Shown piece by piece: positions 1-5,487 of a stretch of DNA of 5,487 nucleotides. The stretch covers positions 1 to 5,487 of the forward strand of contig SCUG01000007.1 of the NCBI GenBank assembly GCA_004297645.1, given 5' to 3'. Made by a program: the position numbers and the translations under genes. Below the pieces are notes generated by a model. The model was not told the DNA's origin. It searched no databases and worked only from the letters and a program-made list of their open reading frames with translations. This stretch comes from Saprospiraceae bacterium (GTDB lineage: Bacteria > Bacteroidota > Bacteroidia > Chitinophagales > Saprospiraceae). Each line of letters starts with the position of its first letter. The first letter of the stretch is position 1.

Positions 1-363
1 TGCTCCGTGAGCGGTTGAAGATTTACCTCGATTGCGATTGATGGAATAAGTCCCTTTTCCGAAACCCGAAGATGATGCCGGCCTGGGTGAAACTGTACTG
101 CCGAAGCCCTCTTCGACAGCCTGTAATAGCGCCGCCGAAAAGGGCGTTGCCCGATCTGCGTTGCAATGCCATGAGTGCAAATCCGTCCCCGAAGAAGGAG
201 CCACCGGCAACTGGTGGTGCTGCCTGAAATGGGGGCTGCTGCCGATGATTCTTGTGGTGATAGTCTGGTGGGTGAAAAAGAGGTATGCTAATAGGTTTTT
301 CCGTGCCAAGGACCGGAAAAACCTGTTGCCGTTGAGAATAGTATAACTTCTTGACCAATTGCT
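1..363. other. GC-rich stretch with no convincing gene
   Basis: This is the sequence downstream of the last minus-strand gene. It has very few stop triplets on the minus strand, so several frames stay open by composition alone; the frame of the 364-1881 gene, read past its TAG, stays open to the window edge. None of these translations resembles a protein family I know. On the plus strand the frame from 50 to 346 is open; from a TTG at 161 it would give 61 residues with two CxxC-like cysteine pairs and a hydrophobic segment (MILVVIVWW) followed by basic residues, which resembles a small membrane protein. It has no ATG before 245, no evident ribosome binding site and no recognisable family, so I do not call it a gene. 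The first 41 bases also hold a short plus-strand open end (LRERLKIYLDCD, then TGA) that could be the tail of a convergent gene, but it is too short to judge. Confidence 0.4.
293..324. repeat. Perfect 11-bp inverted repeat (stem-loop)
   Basis: The arm AGGTTTTTCCG at 293-303 is exactly complementary to CGGAAAAACCT at 314-324, with a 10-base loop. It lies 39 bp past the stop codon of the minus-strand propeller gene. A stem-loop here could end the minus-strand transcript or protect its 3' end, but neither strand has a T-run directly after the stem; the T-run is inside the arm. A classic Rho-independent terminator is therefore not supported. Confidence 0.6.
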
Positions 364-1881
364 CTAATGCATGATGAGCTTCCCGCTGCCCACCCGCTGC
401 CCCTCTTGCTCCATCTGCCAAAAGTACAACCCCGGCGGCACGCCCGCTAACTGTACCTCCACTTCCTGCTGTCCCGCCGGCAAAAGCGCCAGGCGCACCT
501 CCCGCCCAAGCTGGTCGTGCAGGTGCCATGCTACGGTCTGCGGCAATGGTACCAGCAGGGAAACCGTGACACGGCCGCTCGCCGGGTTCGGCCACACCCT
601 TACCGCCTGCACGGGCGGCGGCACGTACCCGCTCGAAACGTACACAATATTGCTGTCGCAAACCGGATACCCCGTGCCGAGGCGGTAGTGAGGAAAGTTT
701 GGGATGGAGTAGTTCACGGAGCAGGGAAGCGGCAGCCCCCGCTGCTCGAAGTTGCAGGCCGTGCCCAACTCGTCGGGGTCATTTATGACATGCATATAAG
801 CCACCGGACCGTGCGAGGTCATGTATATCTTGCAGTCCGGGCCGAGCTGCATCCGCTGGAAATAGACCGGGAACAGCAGGTTGAAGAACTCATAGACGAA
901 GCCGTCGTACTCCCCTACCAGTGTCTTCGAGGCCGATATATCAGGTGCTTCCAAATCCAACTGCCACAACTTGGTCTGCGTGGAGAGGTAGAGCCGCTTG
1001 GAGTTGGGGGAAAAGGCAAGGCCGCTAAAGTTCAATAGGTGAGAGTCTATTTCCATTTGTTGATAATTACTCAAAAGTCCCGTATTTCGGTCGAAATCAA
1101 AGAGCATCAGTTGGTCCATGAAGTCGTATTTGGCGAACTTGGTTCCATCGGGAGAAAACGCTATTTGCCCCCCTCCATTGAAGGAAAGAACACCACCAAT
1201 CGATTGAGAATCAATTTCAGTTACTCCATCCTCCGTAAGTAAGATTTTGTAATATTTATTCCCATAAAGGCTGATAGCCATGACCCACCAATCTTGGCTG
1301 TTACCATGTTTTACAGCCTGTATGCCTACCTGTATTTGGCTGGTGAGTATTGGTTGGTTCTTAATCGTTACATCTCCAAGGGCATTGTTCAACGTCATGT
1401 CAACCTTTGAATAATAAAGCCTATTAATCCTAATAAATGGAGATTCATTAAAGACCTCGAAGGCTTGGTGAAATACGTAGAATTTGCTAGTGTCATTGGG
1501 GGTAGGCAAGATTATTATACCTCCAATTGCAGAGTAACCTCCATCTGGACAGTTATTTTCATGCAATATCCCAGGGTTTAGTCCATCTCCATTAGGCATG
1601 ATATTGTGTTGCCTATCTTTTATGTCGCACCCATTTGAATAAAATAACAGGTTGCCGTTATTACCCGAAATACTAGTATTTGTTCCATATAGTGGATAAG
1701 AAACCGATAGTCTCTCAATATCAAGCTCTCCTGCTTTAAAACTTAGTAAGTTCATACAATTTATTGGATAGTCCGGGCTGGGGTCTTGTTCCACCCCTAT
1801 CAGCCAGTTGTAGTCCATTTTGCCCTGTGAGAACCCGCAAATACTACAAAGCATAAAACCTAAAATGATAATATTTTTCAT
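364..1881 (-). CDS. Secreted beta-propeller-like protein with T9SS type A sorting domain (copy B)
   Basis: The product has 505 residues and is predicted to be secreted or surface-bound; its ligand or activity is unknown. Residues 1-19 form a signal peptide with a likely cut after GFSQ. Segments of the WD40-like/PD40 type follow: NGNLLFYSNGC (75-85), FSPDGTKFA (242-250), FSPNSKRLYLS (290-300) and LGPDCKIYM (346-354), consistent with a beta-propeller. Residues 427-505 are a T9SS type A sorting domain opening with VRVWPNPAS and ending GKLIMH. Six cysteines (42, 85, 111, 376, 387, 408) are shared with the paralogue at 2472-3989, so disulfides are possible. The ATG at 1881 directly begins the signal peptide and makes the protein exactly as long as the paralogue. 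The upstream gap holds a hairpin and no strong ribosome binding site. The 3' half is clearly GC-richer than the 5' half. Confidence 0.92.
   Translation of the reverse strand: MKNIIILGFMLCSICGFSQGKMDYNWLIGVEQDPSPDYPINCMNLLSFKAGELDIERLSVSYPLYGTNTSISGNNGNLLFYSNGCDIKDRQHNIMPNGDGLNPGILHENNCPDGGYSAIGGIIILPTPNDTSKFYVFHQAFEVFNESPFIRINRLYYSKVDMTLNNALGDVTIKNQPILTSQIQVGIQAVKHGNSQDWWVMAISLYGNKYYKILLTEDGVTEIDSQSIGGVLSFNGGGQIAFSPDGTKFAKYDFMDQLMLFDFDRNTGLLSNYQQMEIDSHLLNFSGLAFSPNSKRLYLSTQTKLWQLDLEAPDISASKTLVGEYDGFVYEFFNLLFPVYFQRMQLGPDCKIYMTSHGPVAYMHVINDPDELGTACNFEQRGLPLPCSVNYSIPNFPHYRLGTGYPVCDSNIVYVSSGYVPPPVQAVRVWPNPASGRVTVSLLVPLPQTVAWHLHDQLGREVRLALLPAGQQEVEVQLAGVPPGLYFWQMEQEGQRVGSGKLIMH
577..1156 (-). repeat. 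Direct repeat, block of high DNA similarity (partner 2688-3267)
   Basis: This block aligns without gaps to 2688-3267 at a constant offset of 2111 bases. In the stretch 1081-1156 I count 67 of 76 identical bases against the partner, while the next 40 countable bases outward (1161-1200) match at 26 of 40. At the other edge similarity stops directly after the codons for NPAS. The block encodes the second half of the propeller and the linker to the sorting domain. Confidence 0.8.
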
Positions 1882-1906
1882 GAGCTTCTATCTTTAAACA
1901 AAGCAA

Positions 1907-1945
1907 GAACACAGGTGGACGGAATAACCATCCACCTGTGTGTTC
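1907..1945 (-). terminator. Intergenic hairpin, terminator- or attenuator-like (copy B)
   Basis: CACAGGTGGA (1910-1919) pairs perfectly with TCCACCTGTG (1931-1940) across an 11-base loop. After a two-base bulge, GAA (1907-1909) pairs with TTC (1943-1945). On the minus strand the stem is followed by a T-rich run (CTTGCTTTGTTT), as in a Rho-independent terminator, though the run is interrupted. It starts 13 bp after the stop of the truncated gene and ends about 25 bp before the start codon of the propeller gene. That leaves almost no room for a separate promoter, so attenuation or 3'-end protection within one transcript is also possible. Confidence 0.68.
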
Positions 1946-1958
1946 TCACTAAAACTTT

Positions 1959-2437
1959 TTATTTTTTGACGGTAATCAACTTTGAAGAGCTTCCTGTAGC
2001 CGTGACAATGGAAACGAAATAGGTTCCAGATTGGAATGCATCAAAGTCAACGGGAACTGCCTGAGTGCCCCTAAGCAGTGCTTCGGTATATAACCGCATG
2101 CCCAATGTGTTAGTGACTATTAGCTTCCCATCGGATTCCAACTCATGCTTCAGTTCAACTATGGCCCATCCGTTTGATGGATTTGGATAAACACTGAAAG
2201 AAATGGTCGAAGGACTTGAAGTGCTTGGCGCTTTGATTTGCTGCCCTCCATCGCTGCCCATTCCACAGGCAGTAAAGTCATTGTAGGCTGTTTCGTTGCC
2301 AAGTAACGCACGGGCAGCATACACGCCTTCGCCGCCCGAATAGGGGCATTGGGCGGCAATTGGCGTCAAATCGGCCACTTGCTGTGAGGTAAGGCCGGCT
2401 TGGTCGTTGGCTACGGTTTCGAGCAGAATCCGATTGG
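1959..2437 (-). repeat. Duplicated gene end (partner 4065-4546)
   Basis: The truncated gene matches the 3' end of the large gene at 4065-4546, very clearly in the stretch 2308-2437 against 4417-4546 (shared ACGGGCAGC, GTCAAATCGGCCAC, CAGAATCCG). Similarity ends sharply at 2437/4546, near ATTGG here and GTTGG in the partner. Beyond that the sequences differ completely, which marks the deletion or recombination junction. Confidence 0.75.
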
Positions 2438-2465
2438 CCCCAGGTACTTTGAAAATCGTTGTCAT
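1959..2465 (-). CDS. 5'-truncated copy of the large T9SS protein (sorting domain only), likely degenerate
   Basis: This 168-residue frame matches the last 159 residues of the large protein encoded from 4065, beginning at NRILLET (residue 11 here) and running to the C-terminus. It covers the conserved region with CPYSGGEGVYAARALLGNE (residues 40-58) and a T9SS type A sorting domain (about 87-168, with SVYPNPSNG). The first ten residues (MTTIFKVPGA) have no counterpart there. It lacks a signal peptide and the beta-helix and helical parts, so it should not be exportable and probably has no T9SS role: a remnant of a duplicated gene. Against simple decay, the frame is intact and the ATG sits 6 bp after the stop of the upstream propeller gene, so it may still be translated by coupling. 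It could also be annotated as a pseudogene. Confidence 0.75.
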   Translation of the reverse strand: MTTIFKVPGANRILLETVANDQAGLTSQQVADLTPIAAQCPYSGGEGVYAARALLGNETAYNDFTACGMGSDGGQQIKAPSTSSPSTISFSVYPNPSNGWAIVELKHELESDGKLIVTNTLGMRLYTEALLRGTQAVPVDFDAFQSGTYFVSIVTATGSSSKLITVKK

Positions 2466-2471
2466 TTCCCG

Positions 2472-3989
2472 TTATTTGATAATGACTAACTTCCCGCTAT
2501 CAATTTGCTGCCCCTCACTCCCCACCTTCCAAAAGTACATCCCATCCGCCAGACCTTCCAGCGAAAACGTATGCCCAAGCTGCCCAGACGACAATTCCCA
2601 CTGCCGAACGGCCTGCCCCGTAGCATTGAAAAGCCACAGCGTGGCTGGTTTTGAGATGGCAAAGTTGTTCTCCGCATGCAGTTCATAGCTCGCCGGGTTC
2701 GGCCACACCCGCACCCCCTGTAAGGGCGGCGACTCGTACGCCGCCGACACGTACACGATATTGCTGTCGCAGACCGGGTACCCCGTACCGAGGCGGTAGT
2801 TCGGGAAGTTCGGGATGGAGTAGTTCACCGAGCAGGGGAGCTCCAGCCCACGCTGCACGAAGTTGCAGGCAAGCCCCGGCTCGTCGGGGTTGTTGATGAC
2901 GTGCATGTAGGCCACGGGGCCATGTGAGGTCATGTATATCTTGTAGTCTGGGCCGAGCTGCATCCGCTGGAACAGCACTGGAAACAACAGGTTGAAGAAC
3001 TCATAAACAAATCCATCAAACTCCCCCACCAGCGTCTTGGAGGCAAGGATGTCGGGAGCCTCCAAGTCCAACTGCCAAAGCTTCTGCTGCGTGGAAAGGT
3101 AAAGCCGCTTGGAGTTGGGGGAAAAGGCAAGGCCGCAAAAGGCTAGTTCGTTTGTATCTATATCCATCTGCCGGTAGTTGCTCAAAAGCCCCGTGCTACG
3201 GTCGAAATCAAAGAGCATCAACTGATCCATGAAGTCGTACTTGGCGAACTTGGTCCCATCGGGCGAAAAGCACATCTGGCCGCCGCCATTTATAGACAAT
3301 AAATCACCAATTGTTTGAGAATCAACTTCAGATATGCCATTCTCTGTGAGCAGTACCTTGTAGTATTTATTGCCGTTTTGTTTCATTGCTATTACCCACC
3401 AGTCATTATTGTTCGCGTGCCTAACGGCTTGTATGCCTGTATATTGAGTTGTGCCTAGAACAACTTGGTTCTTGAGTATAACATCTCCCATTCCATTGTT
3501 TTGCTGCATATCAACTACTGTGTAATACAATCTATTTGTTCTGACAAATGGAGATTCATTATAAATTTCAAAAGCCTGATGGAACAAGTAATATTTGTTG
3601 GGATTACCTGGAGAAGGTAAAATGATAATTCCTTGTGAAGTATAACCACCATCTGGACAATTATCATCATATATTGAGCCAGGGTTTAAATGATTACCAT
3701 TTGGCATGATTTGATGGTTAGCATCTTTAATATAACATCCGTTAGAATAAAAAAGCAGGTTACCGTCGCTGTTTGAAGCACTTACATTTGATAAAAAAAA
3801 TCTTGAATCTATTAGCTCTTTAGTTATTTTAAGGCCATTAATATCGCCAAAATCTAAAACGTTCATGCAATTAATGGGGTAATCCGAACCACCTGGTTCA
3901 AGTCCCATAAGCCACGTATAATCCTGTTTCGACTGTGCATGAATAAGTATGGAAGCAAATGAAAAAATAAAAGGCATGATAAATTTCAT
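2472..3989 (-). CDS. Secreted beta-propeller-like protein with T9SS type A sorting domain (copy A)
   Basis: This is the full-length paralogue of the gene at 364-1881, predicted to be secreted through Sec and T9SS; activity unknown. I place the start at the ATG at 3987-3989. It begins a clean signal peptide (MKFIMPFIFSFASILIHAQS) and gives 505 residues, the same as the paralogue. The longer in-frame start at 4040 would put 17 non-hydrophobic-leader residues in front and have the frame begin inside the terminator-like hairpin at 4020-4049. The product shares NGNLLFYSNGC, CPDGGY, DWWV, FSPDGTKFA and FSPNSKRLYLS with the paralogue, and six of its cysteines. The C-terminal 80 residues are a T9SS sorting domain opening with VRVWPNPAS and ending GKLVIIK; after NPAS it no longer resembles the paralogue's domain in DNA. 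The truncated gene follows after 6 bp with no terminator between. Confidence 0.92.
   Translation of the reverse strand: MKFIMPFIFSFASILIHAQSKQDYTWLMGLEPGGSDYPINCMNVLDFGDINGLKITKELIDSRFFLSNVSASNSDGNLLFYSNGCYIKDANHQIMPNGNHLNPGSIYDDNCPDGGYTSQGIIILPSPGNPNKYYLFHQAFEIYNESPFVRTNRLYYTVVDMQQNNGMGDVILKNQVVLGTTQYTGIQAVRHANNNDWWVIAMKQNGNKYYKVLLTENGISEVDSQTIGDLLSINGGGQMCFSPDGTKFAKYDFMDQLMLFDFDRSTGLLSNYRQMDIDTNELAFCGLAFSPNSKRLYLSTQQKLWQLDLEAPDILASKTLVGEFDGFVYEFFNLLFPVLFQRMQLGPDYKIYMTSHGPVAYMHVINNPDEPGLACNFVQRGLELPCSVNYSIPNFPNYRLGTGYPVCDSNIVYVSAAYESPPLQGVRVWPNPASYELHAENNFAISKPATLWLFNATGQAVRQWELSSGQLGHTFSLEGLADGMYFWKVGSEGQQIDSGKLVIIK
2688..3267 (-). repeat. Direct repeat, block of high DNA similarity (partner 577-1156)
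   Basis: This is the second copy of the block at 577-1156, inside the propeller gene at 2472-3989. The sequence left of 2688 (2672-2687) has no similarity to the matching 561-576. To the right of 3267 the genes still align as proteins but DNA identity falls and both become AT-richer. Confidence 0.8.
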
Positions 3990-4012
3990 GTCGGCTAAAT
4001 TTGGTATTAACG

Positions 4013-4051
4013 AAAAAATCCCCTGCAAGTAGCGGATCACTTGCAGGGGGA
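4013..4051 (-). terminator. Rho-independent terminator-like hairpin (copy A)
   Basis: CCCCTGCAAGT (4020-4030) and ACTTGCAGGGG (4039-4049) form a perfect 11-bp stem with an 8-base loop. Read on the minus strand, the stem ends in GGGGATTTTTTCG, a textbook GC-rich hairpin plus T-run. It begins 15 bp after the stop codon of the large gene at 4065. It lies only about 24-30 bp before the start codon of the next gene, so if it ends transcription fully the downstream promoter would have to overlap it. Partial termination or attenuation is an alternative. Confidence 0.85.
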
Positions 4052-4064
4052 TTAGGAAAATTGA

Positions 4065-5487
4065 TTAACGTGATATGACAAAAATCCTTGACTGTTTGCC
4101 TGTGATGGTCTGCAAGGTCAAGAAATAGGTGCCCGCAGGCAGGTTGGCAGTATCCAACGGGACAACCTCCGTGCCCTCCAACAGCTTTTCGGCCAATACC
4201 TGAACACCAAGTGTATTTGTAAGGGTGAGGCTAGAAGCATTCTCCAACTTCTTGTCCAATTGCACCACCGTATAACCATTGGCTGGGTTCGGATAGATGG
4301 TGAAACTTGAACCAGCAGGCGTTTCAACTTCCGGTGCTTTTATTTGCTGCCCATCATTACCATTGGACAAGCCACAAGCCGCAAAATCATAGTAAACCGC
4401 TTCGTTGCCGAGGAGGGCACGGGCAGCGTACACGCCCTCGCCACCCTCATACGGGCACTCGACGGCTATCGGAGTCAAATCGGCCACCTGCTGTGCGGTA
4501 AGCTCCAGTTGGTCGTTGGCAATTGTTTCCAACAGAATCCGGTTGGTCGTCTTCTGGTTTGCCTCATAAGTCGAATTCGTGGCAATGGCTGCATTGGTAG
4601 CCAACAACTGCGAAGCTGCGGAAACCCGTGCTGCCAACATAGTCTGCTCCAATGCCTGCGATTGGCCAACAACTGACACGATTTCGGACTGCTTCGCACT
4701 GCGCTGTGCCAGCAGGGAAGCATTGCTCGGCTGCGCGATCAGCCCATCTTCTATGGTCTTTGCCTCCCCGAATTTGGTCTGCGTGCTGGACATGTATCCT
4801 GCAAGTTGTGAGCGGTCATTTGCATTGCCCTGTAGCATGGCATCCGCTGCCGTTTGTAGGTCTTCAAACTTGCCGACCGTGCTGTTGGCCTCGTTGCTCA
4901 AAAAGGTCGCATATACCGAGCCTTGCGGTGCCAGCGATGGATTGGCCTTGAGCAGCCTGTACAGTTGCCGCCTGGCTGTCCAGTTTTCGGCTGCGAAAGT
5001 GCCAATAGTGGTAGTGCCGGATGCTAGGCCCTGCTCGATACTGCCCAAATGGTCGGAAGGGCTGGAGCCTGTCAGGTTGGTTGGACAGGTATAAGTGTTG
5101 CCCGGTAATGGTACAAAGAAACTTGCACCCTGAACAAAAGTCTTTTCTGTAGTAATCAAATTTGCACCATCAGCACCATCAACTTCATGCTGAGAGTTTT
5201 GTACCTCATCGAAGATTTGACTATAATGTACAGCCCCCCATCCCGTACCTGTAGCGGGTGTGGTTAGCCACATGTTCCCCCGGTGACTCTGAGTACCCGT
5301 GTATCCACCAAGGTTCGGGTTGTTGTTGCTGCCAGCGTTGCCCACCTGTAGGCCATAGCGGTAATTGCTGAAACTGTTTCCGGCAATGTCGGAACCCATG
5401 TTGGCGCTGCCGAACCAAAGGCCGATACGGGTGCCGTCAATATGGTTGCAGCCATATTCGCCCTGCGAGGATTGGCTCACTTCGATG
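4065..5487 (-). CDS. Large T9SS-exported surface protein with beta-helix-like region, 3' part (5' end outside window)
   Basis: The frame is open to the right edge, so the true start lies outside and the GTG at 5480 is not the start; 474 codons are visible. Residue numbers here count from that GTG. Residues 1-75 have the Asn/Gly-rich turns of a right-handed parallel beta-helix (for example CNHIDGTRIGLWFG and GNSFSNYRYGLQVGN), ending in SHRGNMW. Residues about 160-335 are Ala/Gln/Leu-rich and probably alpha-helical. A conserved segment follows (CPYEGGEGVYAARALLGNE, 342-360), then a T9SS type A sorting domain (391-471, with TIYPNPANG). In Bacteroidota such proteins are commonly large surface or secreted proteins; adhesion or polysaccharide binding would be a guess. 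The 3' third exists as a second, truncated copy at 1959-2465. A terminator-like hairpin follows the stop. Confidence 0.88.
   Translation of the reverse strand, partial: IEVSQSSQGEYGCNHIDGTRIGLWFGSANMGSDIAGNSFSNYRYGLQVGNAGSNNNPNLGGYTGTQSHRGNMWLTTPATGTGWGAVHYSQIFDEVQNSQHEVDGADGANLITTEKTFVQGASFFVPLPGNTYTCPTNLTGSSPSDHLGSIEQGLASGTTTIGTFAAENWTARRQLYRLLKANPSLAPQGSVYATFLSNEANSTVGKFEDLQTAADAMLQGNANDRSQLAGYMSSTQTKFGEAKTIEDGLIAQPSNASLLAQRSAKQSEIVSVVGQSQALEQTMLAARVSAASQLLATNAAIATNSTYEANQKTTNRILLETIANDQLELTAQQVADLTPIAVECPYEGGEGVYAARALLGNEAVYYDFAACGLSNGNDGQQIKAPEVETPAGSSFTIYPNPANGYTVVQLDKKLENASSLTLTNTLGVQVLAEKLLEGTEVVPLDTANLPAGTYFLTLQTITGKQSRIFVISR

Noticed and set aside
23..661. A 212-codon minus-strand frame overlapping the end of the propeller gene
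   Set aside because: Most of it is the sorting domain read in another frame (Ala/Gly/Arg-rich); the remainder in 23-363 has no recognisable motif.
517..1038. A 173-codon open frame on the plus strand
   Set aside because: It lies opposite the GC-rich half of the propeller gene, and the open frame is explained by composition.
3996..4003. TAAATTTG on the plus strand, an exact match to the Bacteroidota -7 promoter element TAnnTTTG
   Set aside because: It points away from the genes here: no plus-strand gene follows, there is no fitting TTTG/TTG element at the right distance that I can support, and the eight bases lie in an AT-rich gap where chance matches are common.
3990..4040. N-terminal extension of 17 residues for the propeller gene, starting at 4040
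   Set aside because: It would start within the stem of the hairpin, adds no signal-like sequence, and breaks the equal length (505 residues) with the paralogue.
4579..5094. A 171-codon open frame on the plus strand
   Set aside because: It lies fully opposite the large T9SS gene, whose frame shows clear family features and a duplicate; the plus-strand translation resembles nothing known.
1..5487. Mobile element, CRISPR or tRNA as the cause of the duplication
   Set aside because: No transposase, integrase, spaced short repeats or tRNA fold is visible; the duplication needs only recombination between homologous genes.

Overview
The window looks like a piece of a Bacteroidota chromosome, probably Saprospiria-like. 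That placement is an inference from protein style: three long reading frames and one short one, all on the minus strand, end in type IX secretion system (T9SS) type A sorting domains (Y/W-PNP-A/S box, beta-sandwich tail, short basic or polar C-terminus). Two of them start with typical Bacteroidota signal peptides. T9SS is essentially confined to this phylum. No tRNA, rRNA, CRISPR array, transposase or integrase is visible.

Layout, in the direction of transcription (right to left). 5487-4065: 3' part of a large surface protein with parallel beta-helix-like turns, an Ala/Gln-rich helical stretch and a T9SS sorting domain; it runs off the right edge. 4064-3990: a 75-bp gap with a strong hairpin and T-tract. 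3989-2472: a 505-residue secreted beta-propeller-like protein with a sorting domain. 2465-1959: a 168-residue headless copy of the end of the large protein, starting 6 bp after the propeller gene stop. 1958-1882: a 77-bp gap with a second hairpin. 1881-364: a second 505-residue propeller paralogue. 363-1: GC-rich sequence with no convincing gene, holding one perfect 11-bp inverted repeat.

The main point is a tandem duplication of a two-gene cassette, [large T9SS protein]-[hairpin]-[propeller T9SS protein], in which the downstream copy of the large gene has lost everything but its C-terminal third. The propeller paralogues are the same length but mosaic: a block in the 3' half is highly similar in DNA, the 5' half is more diverged and AT-richer, and the sorting domains are unrelated in DNA just past the NPAS box. 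The two intergenic hairpins hold the same place but have unrelated sequences, so structure rather than sequence seems to have been kept. All intact products are predicted to cross the inner membrane by Sec and the outer membrane by T9SS and to end at the cell surface or in the medium. Their biochemical roles cannot be read from the sequence.
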